DNA of 64,000 bases from Rhynchopus euleeides (taxonomy: Eukaryota; Euglenozoa; Diplonemea; Diplonemida; Diplonemidae), in assembly GCA_963210315.1 (NCBI GenBank), contig OY723286.1, positions 1 through 64,000 on the forward strand. Direction: 5' to 3'. The notes under the pieces are model-generated. The model was given only the letters and a program-made list of their open reading frames with translations. It did no database searches and was not told where the DNA came from. How positions within the stretch are numbered: position 1 is the first letter of the stretch; each line of letters begins with the position of its first letter. Shown one piece after another: positions 13,601 to 28,000 of the stretch. A program made the position numbers and the translations under genes.

Positions 13601-14019
13601 CAAGATCCACATGCAGGCAGCTCCTGGTTTTGCCAAGATCCACATGCAGGCAGCTCAAGATCCACATGCAGGCAGCTCACGGTTTTGCCAAGATCCACAT
13701 GCAGACAGCTCCTGGTTTTGCCAAGATCCACATGCAGGCAGCTCAAGATCCACATGCAGGCAGCTCCTGGTTTTGCCAAGATCCACATGCAGGCAGCTCA
13801 AGATCCACATGCAGGCAGCTCACGGTTTTGCCAAGATCCACATGCAGGCAGCTCCTGGTTTTGCCAAGATCCACATGCAGGCAGCTCAAGATCCACATGC
13901 AGGCAGCTCACGGTTTTGCCAAGATCCACATGCAGACAGCTCCTGGTTTTGCCAAGATCCACATGCAGGCAGCTCAAGATCCACATGCAGGCAGCTCCTG
14001 GTTTTGCCAAGATCCACAT
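10696..14019 (+). repeat. Higher-order repeat block, 5-kb family, copy 2
   Basis: The second copy carries the same marker order: TTTTGTCAAG (10838), CGGATTTGCC (11076), AGGATCC (12261) and the ATCCAAATG/GATCTACATG pair (near 13431). It has private changes of its own, for example GCAGCCCAAG near 11915, where copy 1 has GCAGCTCAAG. Private changes on top of shared ones show that the copies have existed separately for some time and argue against a simple assembly duplication. Confidence 0.78.
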
Positions 14020-17000
14020 GCAGGCAGCTCAAGATCCACATGCAGGCAGCTCACGGTTTTGCCAAGATCCACATGCAGGCAGCTCAAGATCCACATGCAG
14101 GCAGCTCAAGATCCACATGCAGGCAGCTCAAGATCCACATGCAGGCAGCTCACGGTTTTGCCAAGATCCACATGCAGGCAGCTCAAGATCCACATGCAGG
14201 CAGCTCAAGATCCACATGCAGGCAGCTCCTGGTTTTGCCAAGATCCACATGCAGGCAGCTCACGGTTTTGCCAAGATCCACATGCAGGCAGCTCCTGGTT
14301 TTGCCAAGATCCACATGCAGGGAGCTCAAGATCCACATGCAGGCAGCTCACGGTTTTGCCAAGATCCACATGCAGACAGCTCCTGGTTTTGCCAAGATCC
14401 ACATGCAGGCAGCTCAAGATCCACATGCAGGCAGCTCCTGGTTTTGCCAAGATCCACATGCAGGCAGCTCAAGATCCACATGCAGGCAGCTCACGGTTTT
14501 GCCAAGATCCACATGCAGGCAGCTCAAGATCCACATGCAGGCAGCTCAGGATCCACATGCAGGCAGCTCCTGGTTTTGCCAAGATCCACATGCAGGCAGC
14601 TCCTGGTTTTGCCAAGATCCACATGCAGGCAGCTCCTGGTTTTGCCAAGATCCACATGCAGGCAGCTCAAGATCCACATGCAGGCAGCTCACGGTTTTGC
14701 CAAGATCCACATGCAGACAGCTCCTGGTTTTGCCAAGATCCACATGCAGGCAGCTCAAGATCCACATGCAGGCAGCTCCTGGTTTTGCCAAGATCCACAT
14801 GCAGGCAGCTCAAGATCCACATGCAGGCAGCTCACGGTTTTGCCAAGATCCACATGCAGGCAGCTCAAGATCCACATGCAGGCAGCTCAAGATCCACATG
14901 CAGGCAGCTCACGGTTTTGCCAAGATCCACATGCAGGCAGCTCAAGATCCACATGCAGGCAGCTCCTGGTTTTGCCAAGATCCACATGCAGGCAGCTCAA
15001 GATCCACATGCAGGCAGCTCCTGGTTTTGCCAAGATCCACATGCAGGCAGCTCAAGATCCACATGCAGGCAGCTCCTGGTTTTGCCAAGATCCACATGCA
15101 GGCAGCTCAAGATCCACATGCAGGCAGCTCACGGTTTTGCCAAGATCCACATGCAGGCAGCTCCTGGTTTTGCCAAGATCCACATGCAGGCAGCTCAAGA
15201 TCCACATGCAGGCAGCTCCTGGTTTTGCCAAGATCCACATGCAGGCAGCTCAAGATCCACATGCAGGCAGCTCAAGATCCACATGCAGGCAGCTCCTGGT
15301 TTTGCCAAGATCCACATGCAGGCAGCTCAAGATCCACATGCAGGCAGCTCAAGATCCACATGCAGGCAGCTCCTGGTTTTGCCAAGATCCACATGCAGGC
15401 AGCTCCTGGTTTTGCCAAGATCCACATGCAGGCAGCTCAAGATCCACATGCAGGCAGCTCAAGATCCACATGCAGGCAGCTCCTGGTTTTGCCAAGATCC
15501 ACATGCAGGCAGCTCAAGATCCACATGCAGGCAGCTCCTGGTTTTGCCAAGATCCACATGCAGGCAGCTCAAGATCCACATGCAGGCAGCTCCTGGTTTT
15601 GCCAAGATCCACATGCAGGCAGCTCAAGATCCACATGCAGGCAGCTCCTGGTTTTGCCAAGATCCACATGCAGGCAGCTCAAGATCCACATGCAGGCAGC
15701 TCCTGGTTTTGCCAAGATCCACATGCAGGCAGCTCACGGTTTTGCCAAGATCCACATGCAGGCAGCTCCTGGTTTTGCCAAGATCCACATGCAGGCAGCT
15801 CAAGATCCAAATGCAGGCAGCTCAAGATCTACATGCAGGCAGCTCCTGGTTTTGCCAAGATCCACATGCAGGCAGCTCAAGATCCACATGCAGGCAGCTC
15901 AAGATCCACATGCAGGCAGCTCCTGGTTTTGCCAAGATCCACATGCAGGCAGCTCAAGATCCACATGCAGGCAGCTCAAGATCCACATGCAGGCAGCTCC
16001 TGGTTTTGCCAAGATCCACATGCAGGCAGCTCAAGATCCACATGCAGGCAGCTCACGGTTTTGCCAAGATCCACATGCAGACAGCTCCTGGTTTTGCCAA
16101 GATCCACATGCAGGCAGCTCAAGATCCACATGCAGGCAGCTCCTGGTTTTGCCAAGATCCACATGCAGGCAGCTCAAGATCCACATGCAGGCAGCTCACG
16201 GTTTTGCCAAGATCCACATGCAGGCAGCTCCTGGTTTTGCCAAGATCCACATGCAGGCAGCTCAAGATCCACATGCAGGCAGCTCACGGTTTTGCCAAGA
16301 TCCACATGCAGACAGCTCCTGGTTTTGCCAAGATCCACATGCAGGCAGCTCAAGATCCACATGCAGGCAGCTCCTGGTTTTGCCAAGATCCACATGCAGG
16401 CAGCTCAAGATCCACATGCAGGCAGCTCACGGTTTTGCCAAGATCCACATGCAGGCAGCTCAAGATCCACATGCAGGCAGCTCAAGATCCACATGCAGGC
16501 AGCTCAAGATCCACATGCAGGCAGCTCACGGTTTTGCCAAGATCCACATGCAGGCAGCTCAAGATCCACATGCAGGCAGCTCAAGATCCACATGCAGGCA
16601 GCTCACGGTTTTGCCAAGATCCACATGCAGGCAGCTCAAGATCCACATGCAGGCAGCTCAAGATCCACATGCAGGCAGCTCCTGGTTTTGCCAAGATCCA
16701 CATGCAGGCAGCTCACGGTTTTGCCAAGATCCACATGCAGGCAGCTCCTGGTTTTGCCAAGATCCACATGCAGGCAGCTCAAGATCCAAATGCAGGCAGC
16801 TCAAGATCTACATGCAGGCAGCTCCTGGTTTTGCCAAGATCCACATGCAGGCAGCTCAAGATCCACATGCAGGCAGCTCAAGATCCACATGCAGGCAGCT
16901 CCTGGTTTTGCCAAGATCCACATGCAGGCAGCTCAAGATCCACATGCAGGCAGCTCAAGATCCACATGCAGGCAGCTCCTGGTTTTGCCAAGATCCACAT

Positions 17001-20000
17001 GCAGGCAGCTCAAGATCCACATGCAGGCAGCTCACGGTTTTGCCAAGATCCACATGCAGACAGCTCCTGGTTTTGCCAAGATCCACATGCAGGCAGCTCA
17101 AGATCCACATGCAGGCAGCTCCTGGTTTTGCCAAGATCCACATGCAGGCAGCTCAAGATCCACATGCAGGCAGCTCACGGTTTTGCCAAGATCCACATGC
17201 AGGCAGCTCCTGGTTTTGCCAAGATCCACATGCAGGCAGCTCAAGATCCACATGCAGGCAGCTCACGGTTTTGCCAAGATCCACATGCAGACAGCTCCTG
17301 GTTTTGCCAAGATCCACATGCAGGCAGCTCAAGATCCACATGCAGGCAGCTCCTGGTTTTGCCAAGATCCACATGCAGGCAGCTCAAGATCCACATGCAG
17401 GCAGCTCACGGTTTTGCCAAGATCCACATGCAGGCAGCTCAAGATCCACATGCAGGCAGCTCAAGATCCACATGCAGGCAGCTCAAGATCCACATGCAGG
17501 CAGCTCACGGTTTTGCCAAGATCCACATGCAGGCAGCTCAAGATCCACATGCAGGCAGCTCAAGATCCACATGCAGGCAGCTCCTGGTTTTGCCAAGATC
17601 CACATGCAGGCAGCTCACGGTTTTGCCAAGATCCACATGCAGGCAGCTCCTGGTTTTGCCAAGATCCACATGCAGGGAGCTCAAGATCCACATGCAGGCA
17701 GCTCACGGTTTTGCCAAGATCCACATGCAGACAGCTCCTGGTTTTGCCAAGATCCACATGCAGGCAGCTCAAGATCCACATGCAGGCAGCTCCTGGTTTT
17801 GCCAAGATCCACATGCAGGCAGCTCAAGATCCACATGCAGGCAGCTCACGGTTTTGCCAAGATCCACATGCAGGCAGCTCAAGATCCACATGCAGGCAGC
17901 TCAGGATCCACATGCAGGCAGCTCCTGGTTTTGCCAAGATCCACATGCAGGCAGCTCCTGGTTTTGCCAAGATCCACATGCAGGCAGCTCCTGGTTTTGC
18001 CAAGATCCACATGCAGGCAGCTCAAGATCCACATGCAGGCAGCTCACGGTTTTGCCAAGATCCACATGCAGACAGCTCCTGGTTTTGCCAAGATCCACAT
18101 GCAGGCAGCTCAAGATCCACATGCAGGCAGCTCCTGGTTTTGCCAAGATCCACATGCAGGCAGCTCAAGATCCACATGCAGGCAGCTCACGGTTTTGCCA
18201 AGATCCACATGCAGGCAGCTCAAGATCCACATGCAGGCAGCTCAAGATCCACATGCAGGCAGCTCACGGTTTTGCCAAGATCCACATGCAGGCAGCTCAA
18301 GATCCACATGCAGGCAGCTCCTGGTTTTGCCAAGATCCACATGCAGGCAGCTCAAGATCCACATGCAGGCAGCTCCTGGTTTTGCCAAGATCCACATGCA
18401 GGCAGCTCAAGATCCACATGCAGGCAGCTCCTGGTTTTGCCAAGATCCACATGCAGGCAGCTCAAGATCCACATGCAGGCAGCTCACGGTTTTGCCAAGA
18501 TCCACATGCAGGCAGCTCCTGGTTTTGCCAAGATCCACATGCAGGCAGCTCAAGATCCACATGCAGGCAGCTCCTGGTTTTGCCAAGATCCACATGCAGG
18601 CAGCTCAAGATCCACATGCAGGCAGCTCAAGATCCACATGCAGGCAGCTCCTGGTTTTGCCAAGATCCACATGCAGGCAGCTCAAGATCCACATGCAGGC
18701 AGCTCAAGATCCACATGCAGGCAGCTCCTGGTTTTGCCAAGATCCACATGCAGGCAGCTCCTGGTTTTGCCAAGATCCACATGCAGGCAGCTCAAGATCC
18801 ACATGCAGGCAGCTCAAGATCCACATGCAGGCAGCTCCTGGTTTTGCCAAGATCCACATGCAGGCAGCTCAAGATCCACATGCAGGCAGCTCCTGGTTTT
18901 GCCAAGATCCACATGCAGGCAGCTCAAGATCCACATGCAGGCAGCTCCTGGTTTTGCCAAGATCCACATGCAGGCAGCTCAAGATCCACATGCAGGCAGC
19001 TCCTGGTTTTGCCAAGATCCACATGCAGGCAGCTCAAGATCCACATGCAGGCAGCTCCTGGTTTTGCCAAGATCCACATGCAGGCAGCTCACGGTTTTGC
19101 CAAGATCCACATGCAGGCAGCTCCTGGTTTTGCCAAGATCCACATGCAGGCAGCTCAAGATCCAAATGCAGGCAGCTCAAGATCTACATGCAGGCAGCTC
19201 CTGGTTTTGCCAAGATCCACATGCAGGCAGCTCAAGATCCACATGCAGGCAGCTCAAGATCCACATGCAGGCAGCTCCTGGTTTTGCCAAGATCCACATG
19301 CAGGCAGCTCAAGATCCACATGCAGGCAGCTCAAGATCCACATGCAGGCAGCTCCTGGTTTTGCCAAGATCCACATGCAGGCAGCTCAAGATCCACATGC
19401 AGGCAGCTCACGGTTTTGCCAAGATCCACATGCAGACAGCTCCTGGTTTTGCCAAGATCCACATGCAGGCAGCTCAAGATCCACATGCAGGCAGCTCCTG
19501 GTTTTGCCAAGATCCACATGCAGGCAGCTCAAGATCCACATGCAGGCAGCTCACGGTTTTGCCAAGATCCACATGCAGGCAGCTCCTGGTTTTGCCAAGA
19601 TCCACATGCAGGCAGCTCAAGATCCACATGCAGGCAGCTCACGGTTTTGCCAAGATCCACATGCAGACAGCTCCTGGTTTTGCCAAGATCCACATGCAGG
19701 CAGCTCAAGATCCACATGCAGGCAGCTCCTGGTTTTGCCAAGATCCACATGCAGGCAGCTCAAGATCCACATGCAGGCAGCTCACGGTTTTGCCAAGATC
19801 CACATGCAGGCAGCTCAAGATCCACATGCAGGCAGCTCAAGATCCACATGCAGGCAGCTCAAGATCCACATGCAGGCAGCTCACGGTTTTGCCAAGATCC
19901 ACATGCAGGCAGCTCAAGATCCACATGCAGGCAGCTCAAGATCCACATGCAGGCAGCTCACGGTTTTGCCAAGATCCACATGCAGGCAGCTCAAGATCCA

Positions 20001-20140
20001 CATGCAGGCAGCTCAAGATCCACATGCAGGCAGCTCCTGGTTTTGCCAAGATCCACATGCAGGCAGCTCCTGGTTTTGCCAAGATCCACATGCAGGCAGC
20101 TCAAGATCCACATGCAGGCAGCTCAAGATCCACATGCAGG
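13431..20140 (+). repeat. Tandem higher-order repeat, period 3355 bp, two copies
   Basis: Markers repeat at exactly 3355 bp (305 modules): ATCCAAATG at about 13431 and 16786, and at 15807 and 19162; AGGATCC at 14549 and 17904. Runs of unit order between them also match. Within each copy the ATCCAAATG marker occurs twice, 2376 bp apart, so the 3355-bp period is itself composed of a 2376-bp and a 979-bp interval. The same 3355-bp spacing separates the ATCCAAATG markers at 24574 and 27929. Confidence 0.82.
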
Positions 20141-20496
20141 CAGCTCCTGGTTTTGCCAAGATCCACATGCAGGCAGCTCACGGTTTTGCCAAGATCCACA
20201 TGCAGGCAGCTCAAGATCCACATGCAGGCAGCTCAAGATCCACATGCAGGCAGCTCCTGGTTTTGCCAAGATCCACATGCAGGCAGCTCAAGATCCACAT
20301 GCAGGCAGCTCCTGGTTTTGCCAAGATCCACATGCAGGCAGCTCAAGATCCACATGCAGGCAGCTCAAGATCCACATGCAGGCAGCTCAAGATCCACATG
20401 CAGGCAGCTCACGGTTTTGCCAAGATCCACATGCAGGCAGCTCAAGATCCACATGCAGGCAGCTCCTGGTTTTGCCAAGATCCACATGCAGGCAGC

Positions 20497-23400
20497 TCAA
20501 GATCCACATGCAGGCAGCTCCTGGTTTTGCCAAGATCCACATGCAGGCAGCTCAAGATCCACATGCAGGCAGCTCCTGGTTTTGCCAAGATCCACATGCA
20601 GGCAGCTCAAGATCCACATGCAGGCAGCTCCTGGTTTTGTCAAGATCCACATGCAGACAGCTCCTGGTTTTGCCAAGATCCACATGCAGGCAGCTCAAGA
20701 TCCACATGCAGGCAGCTCCTGGTTTTGCCAAGATCCACATGCAGGCAGCTCAAGATCCACATGCAGGCAGCTCAAGATCCACATGCAGGCAGCTCACGGT
20801 TTTGCCAAGATCCACATGCAGGCAGCTCAAGATCCACATGCAGGCAGCTCAAGATCCACATGCAGGCAGCTCACGGATTTGCCAAGATCCACATGCAGGC
20901 AGCTCCTGGTTTTGCCAAGATCCACATGCAGGCAGCTCAAGATCCACATGCAGGCAGCTCAAGATCCACATGCAGGCAGCTCACGGTTTTGCCAAGATCC
21001 ACATGCAGGCAGCTCAAGATCCACATGCAGGGAGCTCCTGGTTTTGCCAAGATCCACATGCAGGCAGCTCACGGTTTTGCCAAGATCCACATGCAGGCAG
21101 CTCCTGGTTTTGCCAAGATCCACATGCAGGCAGCTCAAGATCCACATGCAGGCAGCTCAAGATCCACATGCAGGCAGCTCACGGTTTTGCCAAGATCCAC
21201 ATGCAGGCAGCTCAAGATCCACATGCAGGGAGCTCCTGGTTTTGCCAAGATCCACATGCAGGCAGCTCACGGTTTTGCCAAGATCCACATGCAGGCAGCT
21301 CCTGGTTTTGCCAAGATCCACATGCAGGCAGCTCAAGATCCACATGCAGGCAGCTCACGGTTTTGCCAAGATCCACATGCAGACAGCTCCTGGTTTTGCC
21401 AAGATCCACATGCAGGCAGCTCAAGATCCACATGCAGGCAGCTCACGGTTTTGCCAAGATCCACATGCAGGCAGCTCAAGATCCACATGCAGGCAGCTCA
21501 AGATCCACATGCAGGCAGCTCCTGGTTTTGCCAAGATCCACATGCAGGCAGCTCACGGTTTTGCCAAGATCCACATGCAGGCAGCTCCTGGTTTTGCCAA
21601 GATCCACATGCAGGCAGCTCAAGATCCACATGCAGGCAGCTCAAGATCCACATGCAGGCAGCTCCTGGTTTTGCCAAGATCCACATGCAGGCAGCTCAAG
21701 ATCCACATGCAGGCAGCTCAAGATCCACATGCAGGCAGCTCCTGGTTTTGCCAAGATCCACATGCAGGCAGCTCACGGTTTTGCCAAGATCCACATGCAG
21801 GCAGCTCCTGGTTTTGCCAAGATCCACATGCAGGGAGCTCAAGATCCACATGCAGGCAGCTCACGGTTTTGCCAAGATCCACATGCAGACAGCTCCTGGT
21901 TTTGCCAAGATCCACATGCAGGCAGCTCAAGATCCACATGCAGGCAGCTCCTGGTTTTGCCAAGATCCACATGCAGGCAGCTCAAGATCCACATGCAGGC
22001 AGCTCACGGTTTTGCCAAGATCCACATGCAGGCAGCTCAAGATCCACATGCAGGCAGCTCAAGATCCACATGCAGGCAGCTCACGGATTTGCCAAGATCC
22101 ACATGCAGGCAGCTCCTGGTTTTGCCAAGATCCACATGCAGGCAGCTCAAGATCCACATGCAGGCAGCTCAAGATCCACATGCAGGCAGCTCACGGTTTT
22201 GCCAAGATCCACATGCAGGCAGCTCAAGATCCACATGCAGGGAGCTCCTGGTTTTGCCAAGATCCACATGCAGGCAGCTCACGGTTTTGCCAAGATCCAC
22301 ATGCAGGCAGCTCCTGGTTTTGCCAAGATCCACATGCAGGCAGCTCAAGATCCACATGCAGGCAGCTCAAGATCCACATGCAGGCAGCTCACGGTTTTGC
22401 CAAGATCCACATGCAGGCAGCTCAAGATCCACATGCAGGGAGCTCCTGGTTTTGCCAAGATCCACATGCAGGCAGCTCACGGTTTTGCCAAGATCCACAT
22501 GCAGGCAGCTCCTGGTTTTGCCAAGATCCACATGCAGGCAGCTCAAGATCCACATGCAGGCAGCTCACGGTTTTGCCAAGATCCACATGCAGACAGCTCC
22601 TGGTTTTGCCAAGATCCACATGCAGGCAGCTCAAGATCCACATGCAGGCAGCTCACGGTTTTGCCAAGATCCACATGCAGGCAGCTCAAGATCCACATGC
22701 AGGCAGCTCAAGATCCACATGCAGGCAGCTCCTGGTTTTGCCAAGATCCACATGCAGGCAGCTCACGGTTTTGCCAAGATCCACATGCAGGCAGCTCCTG
22801 GTTTTGCCAAGATCCACATGCAGGCAGCTCAAGATCCACATGCAGGCAGCTCAAGATCCACATGCAGGCAGCTCCTGGTTTTGCCAAGATCCACATGCAG
22901 GCAGCTCAAGATCCACATGCAGGCAGCTCAAGATCCACATGCAGGCAGCTCCTGGTTTTGCCAAGATCCACATGCAGGCAGCTCACGGTTTTGCCAAGAT
23001 CCACATGCAGGCAGCTCCTGGTTTTGCCAAGATCCACATGCAGGGAGCTCAAGATCCACATGCAGGCAGCTCACGGTTTTGCCAAGATCCACATGCAGAC
23101 AGCTCCTGGTTTTGCCAAGATCCACATGCAGGCAGCTCAAGATCCACATGCAGGCAGCTCCTGGTTTTGCCAAGATCCACATGCAGGCAGCTCAAGATCC
23201 ACATGCAGGCAGCTCACGGTTTTGCCAAGATCCACATGCAGGCAGCTCAAGATCCACATGCAGGCAGCTCAGGATCCACATGCAGGCAGCTCCTGGTTTT
23301 GCCAAGATCCACATGCAGGCAGCTCCTGGTTTTGCCAAGATCCACATGCAGGCAGCTCCTGGTTTTGCCAAGATCCACATGCAGGCAGCTCAAGATCCAC

Positions 23401-23523
23401 ATGCAGGCAGCTCACGGTTTTGCCAAGATCCACATGCAGACAGCTCCTGGTTTTGCCAAGATCCACATGCAGGCAGCTCAAGATCCACATGCAGGCAGCT
23501 CCTGGTTTTGCCAAGATCCACAT
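20497..23523 (+). repeat. Third copy of the 5-kb family with an internal 1210-bp duplication
   Basis: TTTTGTCAAG (20639) and CGGATTTGCC (20877) lie 9801 bp after their copy-2 counterparts, in the same order. The segment from about 20.96 kb is then duplicated in tandem with period 1210 bp (110 modules): CGGATTTGCC recurs at 22087, and the two-GGGAGCTCC motif recurs with it. AGGATCC follows at 23272. The 1210-bp duplication is absent from copies 1 and 2, so it is younger than the spread of the block. Confidence 0.78.
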
Positions 23524-25045
23524 GCAGGCAGCTCAAGATCCACATGCAGGCAGCTCACGGTTTTGCCAAGATCCACATGCAGGCAGCTCAAGATCCACAT
23601 GCAGGCAGCTCAAGATCCACATGCAGGCAGCTCACGGTTTTGCCAAGATCCACATGCAGGCAGCTCAAGATCCACATGCAGGCAGCTCCTGGTTTTGCCA
23701 AGATCCACATGCAGGCAGCTCAAGATCCACATGCAGGCAGCTCCTGGTTTTGCCAAGATCCACATGCAGGCAGCTCAAGATCCACATGCAGGCAGCTCCT
23801 GGTTTTGCCAAGATCCACATGCAGGCAGCTCAAGATCCACATGCAGGCAGCTCACGGTTTTGCCAAGATCCACATGCAGGCAGCTCCTGGTTTTGCCAAG
23901 ATCCACATGCAGGCAGCTCAAGATCCACATGCAGGCAGCTCAAGATCCACATGCAGGCAGCTCCTGGTTTTGCCAAGATCCACATGCAGGCAGCTCAAGA
24001 TCCACATGCAGGCAGCTCAAGATCCACATGCAGGCAGCTCCTGGTTTTGCCAAGATCCACATGCAGGCAGCTCAAGATCCACATGCAGGCAGCTCAAGAT
24101 CCACATGCAGGCAGCTCCTGGTTTTGCCAAGATCCACATGCAGGCAGCTCCTGGTTTTGCCAAGATCCACATGCAGGCAGCTCAAGATCCACATGCAGGC
24201 AGCTCAAGATCCACATGCAGGCAGCTCCTGGTTTTGCCAAGATCCACATGCAGGCAGCTCAAGATCCACATGCAGGCAGCTCCTGGTTTTGCCAAGATCC
24301 ACATGCAGGCAGCTCAAGATCCACATGCAGGCAGCTCCTGGTTTTGCCAAGATCCACATGCAGGCAGCTCAAGATCCACATGCAGGCAGCTCCTGGTTTT
24401 GCCAAGATCCACATGCAGGCAGCTCAAGATCCACATGCAGGCAGCTCAAGATCCACATGCAGGCAGCTCCTGGTTTTGCCAAGATCCACATGCAGGCAGC
24501 TCACGGTTTTGCCAAGATCCACATGCAGGCAGCTCCTGGTTTTGCCAAGATCCACATGCAGGCAGCTCAAGATCCAAATGCAGGCAGCTCAAGATCTACA
24601 TGCAGGCAGCTCCTGGTTTTGCCAAGATCCACATGCAGGCAGCTCAAGATCCACATGCAGGCAGCTCAAGATCCACATGCAGGCAGCTCCTGGTTTTGCC
24701 AAGATCCACATGCAGGCAGCTCAAGATCCACATGCAGGCAGCTCAAGATCCACATGCAGGCAGCTCCTGGTTTTGCCAAGATCCACATGCAGGCAGCTCA
24801 AGATCCACATGCAGGCAGCTCACGGTTTTGCCAAGATCCACATGCAGACAGCTCCTGGTTTTGCCAAGATCCACATGCAGGCAGCTCAAGATCCACATGC
24901 AGGCAGCTCCTGGTTTTGCCAAGATCCACATGCAGGCAGCTCAAGATCCACATGCAGGCAGCTCACGGTTTTGCCAAGATCCACATGCAGGCAGCTCAAG
25001 ATCCACATGCAGGCAGCTCAAGATCCACATGCAGGCAGCTCACGG

Positions 25046-28000
25046 ATTTGCCAAGATCCACATGCAGGCAGCTCCTGGTTTTGCCAAGATCCACATGCAG
25101 GCAGCTCAAGATCCACATGCAGGCAGCTCAAGATCCACATGCAGGCAGCTCACGGTTTTGCCAAGATCCACATGCAGGCAGCTCAAGATCCACATGCAGG
25201 GAGCTCCTGGTTTTGCCAAGATCCACATGCAGGCAGCTCACGGTTTTGCCAAGATCCACATGCAGGCAGCTCCTGGTTTTGCCAAGATCCACATGCAGGC
25301 AGCTCAAGATCCACATGCAGGCAGCTCAAGATCCACATGCAGGCAGCTCACGGTTTTGCCAAGATCCACATGCAGGCAGCTCAAGATCCACATGCAGGGA
25401 GCTCCTGGTTTTGCCAAGATCCACATGCAGGCAGCTCACGGTTTTGCCAAGATCCACATGCAGGCAGCTCCTGGTTTTGCCAAGATCCACATGCAGGCAG
25501 CTCAAGATCCACATGCAGGCAGCTCACGGTTTTGCCAAGATCCACATGCAGACAGCTCCTGGTTTTGCCAAGATCCACATGCAGGCAGCTCAAGATCCAC
25601 ATGCAGGCAGCTCACGGTTTTGCCAAGATCCACATGCAGGCAGCTCAAGATCCACATGCAGGCAGCTCAAGATCCACATGCAGGCAGCTCCTGGTTTTGC
25701 CAAGATCCACATGCAGGCAGCTCACGGTTTTGCCAAGATCCACATGCAGGCAGCTCCTGGTTTTGCCAAGATCCACATGCAGGCAGCTCAAGATCCACAT
25801 GCAGGCAGCTCAAGATCCACATGCAGGCAGCTCCTGGTTTTGCCAAGATCCACATGCAGGCAGCTCAAGATCCACATGCAGGCAGCTCAAGATCCACATG
25901 CAGGCAGCTCCTGGTTTTGCCAAGATCCACATGCAGGCAGCTCACGGTTTTGCCAAGATCCACATGCAGGCAGCTCCTGGTTTTGCCAAGATCCACATGC
26001 AGGGAGCTCAAGATCCACATGCAGGCAGCTCACGGTTTTGCCAAGATCCACATGCAGACAGCTCCTGGTTTTGCCAAGATCCACATGCAGGCAGCTCAAG
26101 ATCCACATGCAGGCAGCTCCTGGTTTTGCCAAGATCCACATGCAGGCAGCTCAAGATCCACATGCAGGCAGCTCACGGTTTTGCCAAGATCCACATGCAG
26201 GCAGCTCAAGATCCACATGCAGGCAGCTCAGGATCCACATGCAGGCAGCTCCTGGTTTTGCCAAGATCCACATGCAGGCAGCTCCTGGTTTTGCCAAGAT
26301 CCACATGCAGGCAGCTCCTGGTTTTGCCAAGATCCACATGCAGGCAGCTCAAGATCCACATGCAGGCAGCTCACGGTTTTGCCAAGATCCACATGCAGAC
26401 AGCTCCTGGTTTTGCCAAGATCCACATGCAGGCAGCTCAAGATCCACATGCAGGCAGCTCACGGTTTTGCCAAGATCCACATGCAGGCAGCTCAAGATCC
26501 ACATGCAGGCAGCTCAAGATCCACATGCAGGCAGCTCACGGTTTTGCCAAGATCCACATGCAGGCAGCTCAAGATCCACATGCAGGCAGCTCCTGGTTTT
26601 GCCAAGATCCACATGCAGGCAGCTCAAGATCCACATGCAGGCAGCTCCTGGTTTTGCCAAGATCCACATGCAGGCAGCTCAAGATCCACATGCAGGCAGC
26701 TCCTGGTTTTGCCAAGATCCACATGCAGGCAGCTCAAGATCCACATGCAGGCAGCTCACGGTTTTGCCAAGATCCACATGCAGGCAGCTCCTGGTTTTGC
26801 CAAGATCCACATGCAGGCAGCTCAAGATCCACATGCAGGCAGCTCAAGATCCACATGCAGGCAGCTCCTGGTTTTGCCAAGATCCACATGCAGGCAGCTC
26901 AAGATCCACATGCAGGCAGCTCCTGGTTTTGCCAAGATCCACATGCAGGCAGCTCAAGATCCACATGCAGGCAGCTCCTGGTTTTGCCAAGATCCACATG
27001 CAGGCAGCTCAAGATCCACATGCAGGCAGCTCACGGTTTTGCCAAGATCCACATGCAGGCAGCTCAAGATCCACATGCAGGCAGCTCAGGATCCACATGC
27101 AGGCAGCTCCTGGTTTTGCCAAGATCCACATGCAGGCAGCTCCTGGTTTTGCCAAGATCCACATGCAGGCAGCTCCTGGTTTTGCCAAGATCCACATGCA
27201 GGCAGCTCAAGATCCACATGCAGGCAGCTCACGGTTTTGCCAAGATCCACATGCAGACAGCTCCTGGTTTTGCCAAGATCCACATGCAGGCAGCTCAAGA
27301 TCCACATGCAGGCAGCTCACGGTTTTGCCAAGATCCACATGCAGGCAGCTCAAGATCCACATGCAGGCAGCTCAAGATCCACATGCAGGCAGCTCCTGGT
27401 TTTGCCAAGATCCACATGCAGGCAGCTCAAGATCCACATGCAGGCAGCTCAAGATCCACATGCAGGCAGCTCCTGGTTTTGCCAAGATCCACATGCAGGC
27501 AGCTCCTGGTTTTGCCAAGATCCACATGCAGGCAGCTCAAGATCCACATGCAGGCAGCTCAAGATCCACATGCAGGCAGCTCCTGGTTTTGCCAAGATCC
27601 ACATGCAGGCAGCTCAAGATCCACATGCAGGCAGCTCCTGGTTTTGCCAAGATCCACATGCAGGCAGCTCAAGATCCACATGCAGGCAGCTCCTGGTTTT
27701 GCCAAGATCCACATGCAGGCAGCTCAAGATCCACATGCAGGCAGCTCCTGGTTTTGCCAAGATCCACATGCAGGCAGCTCAAGATCCACATGCAGGCAGC
27801 TCAAGATCCACATGCAGGCAGCTCCTGGTTTTGCCAAGATCCACATGCAGGCAGCTCACGGTTTTGCCAAGATCCACATGCAGGCAGCTCCTGGTTTTGC
27901 CAAGATCCACATGCAGGCAGCTCAAGATCCAAATGCAGGCAGCTCAAGATCTACATGCAGGCAGCTCCTGGTTTTGCCAAGATCCACATGCAGGCAGCTC

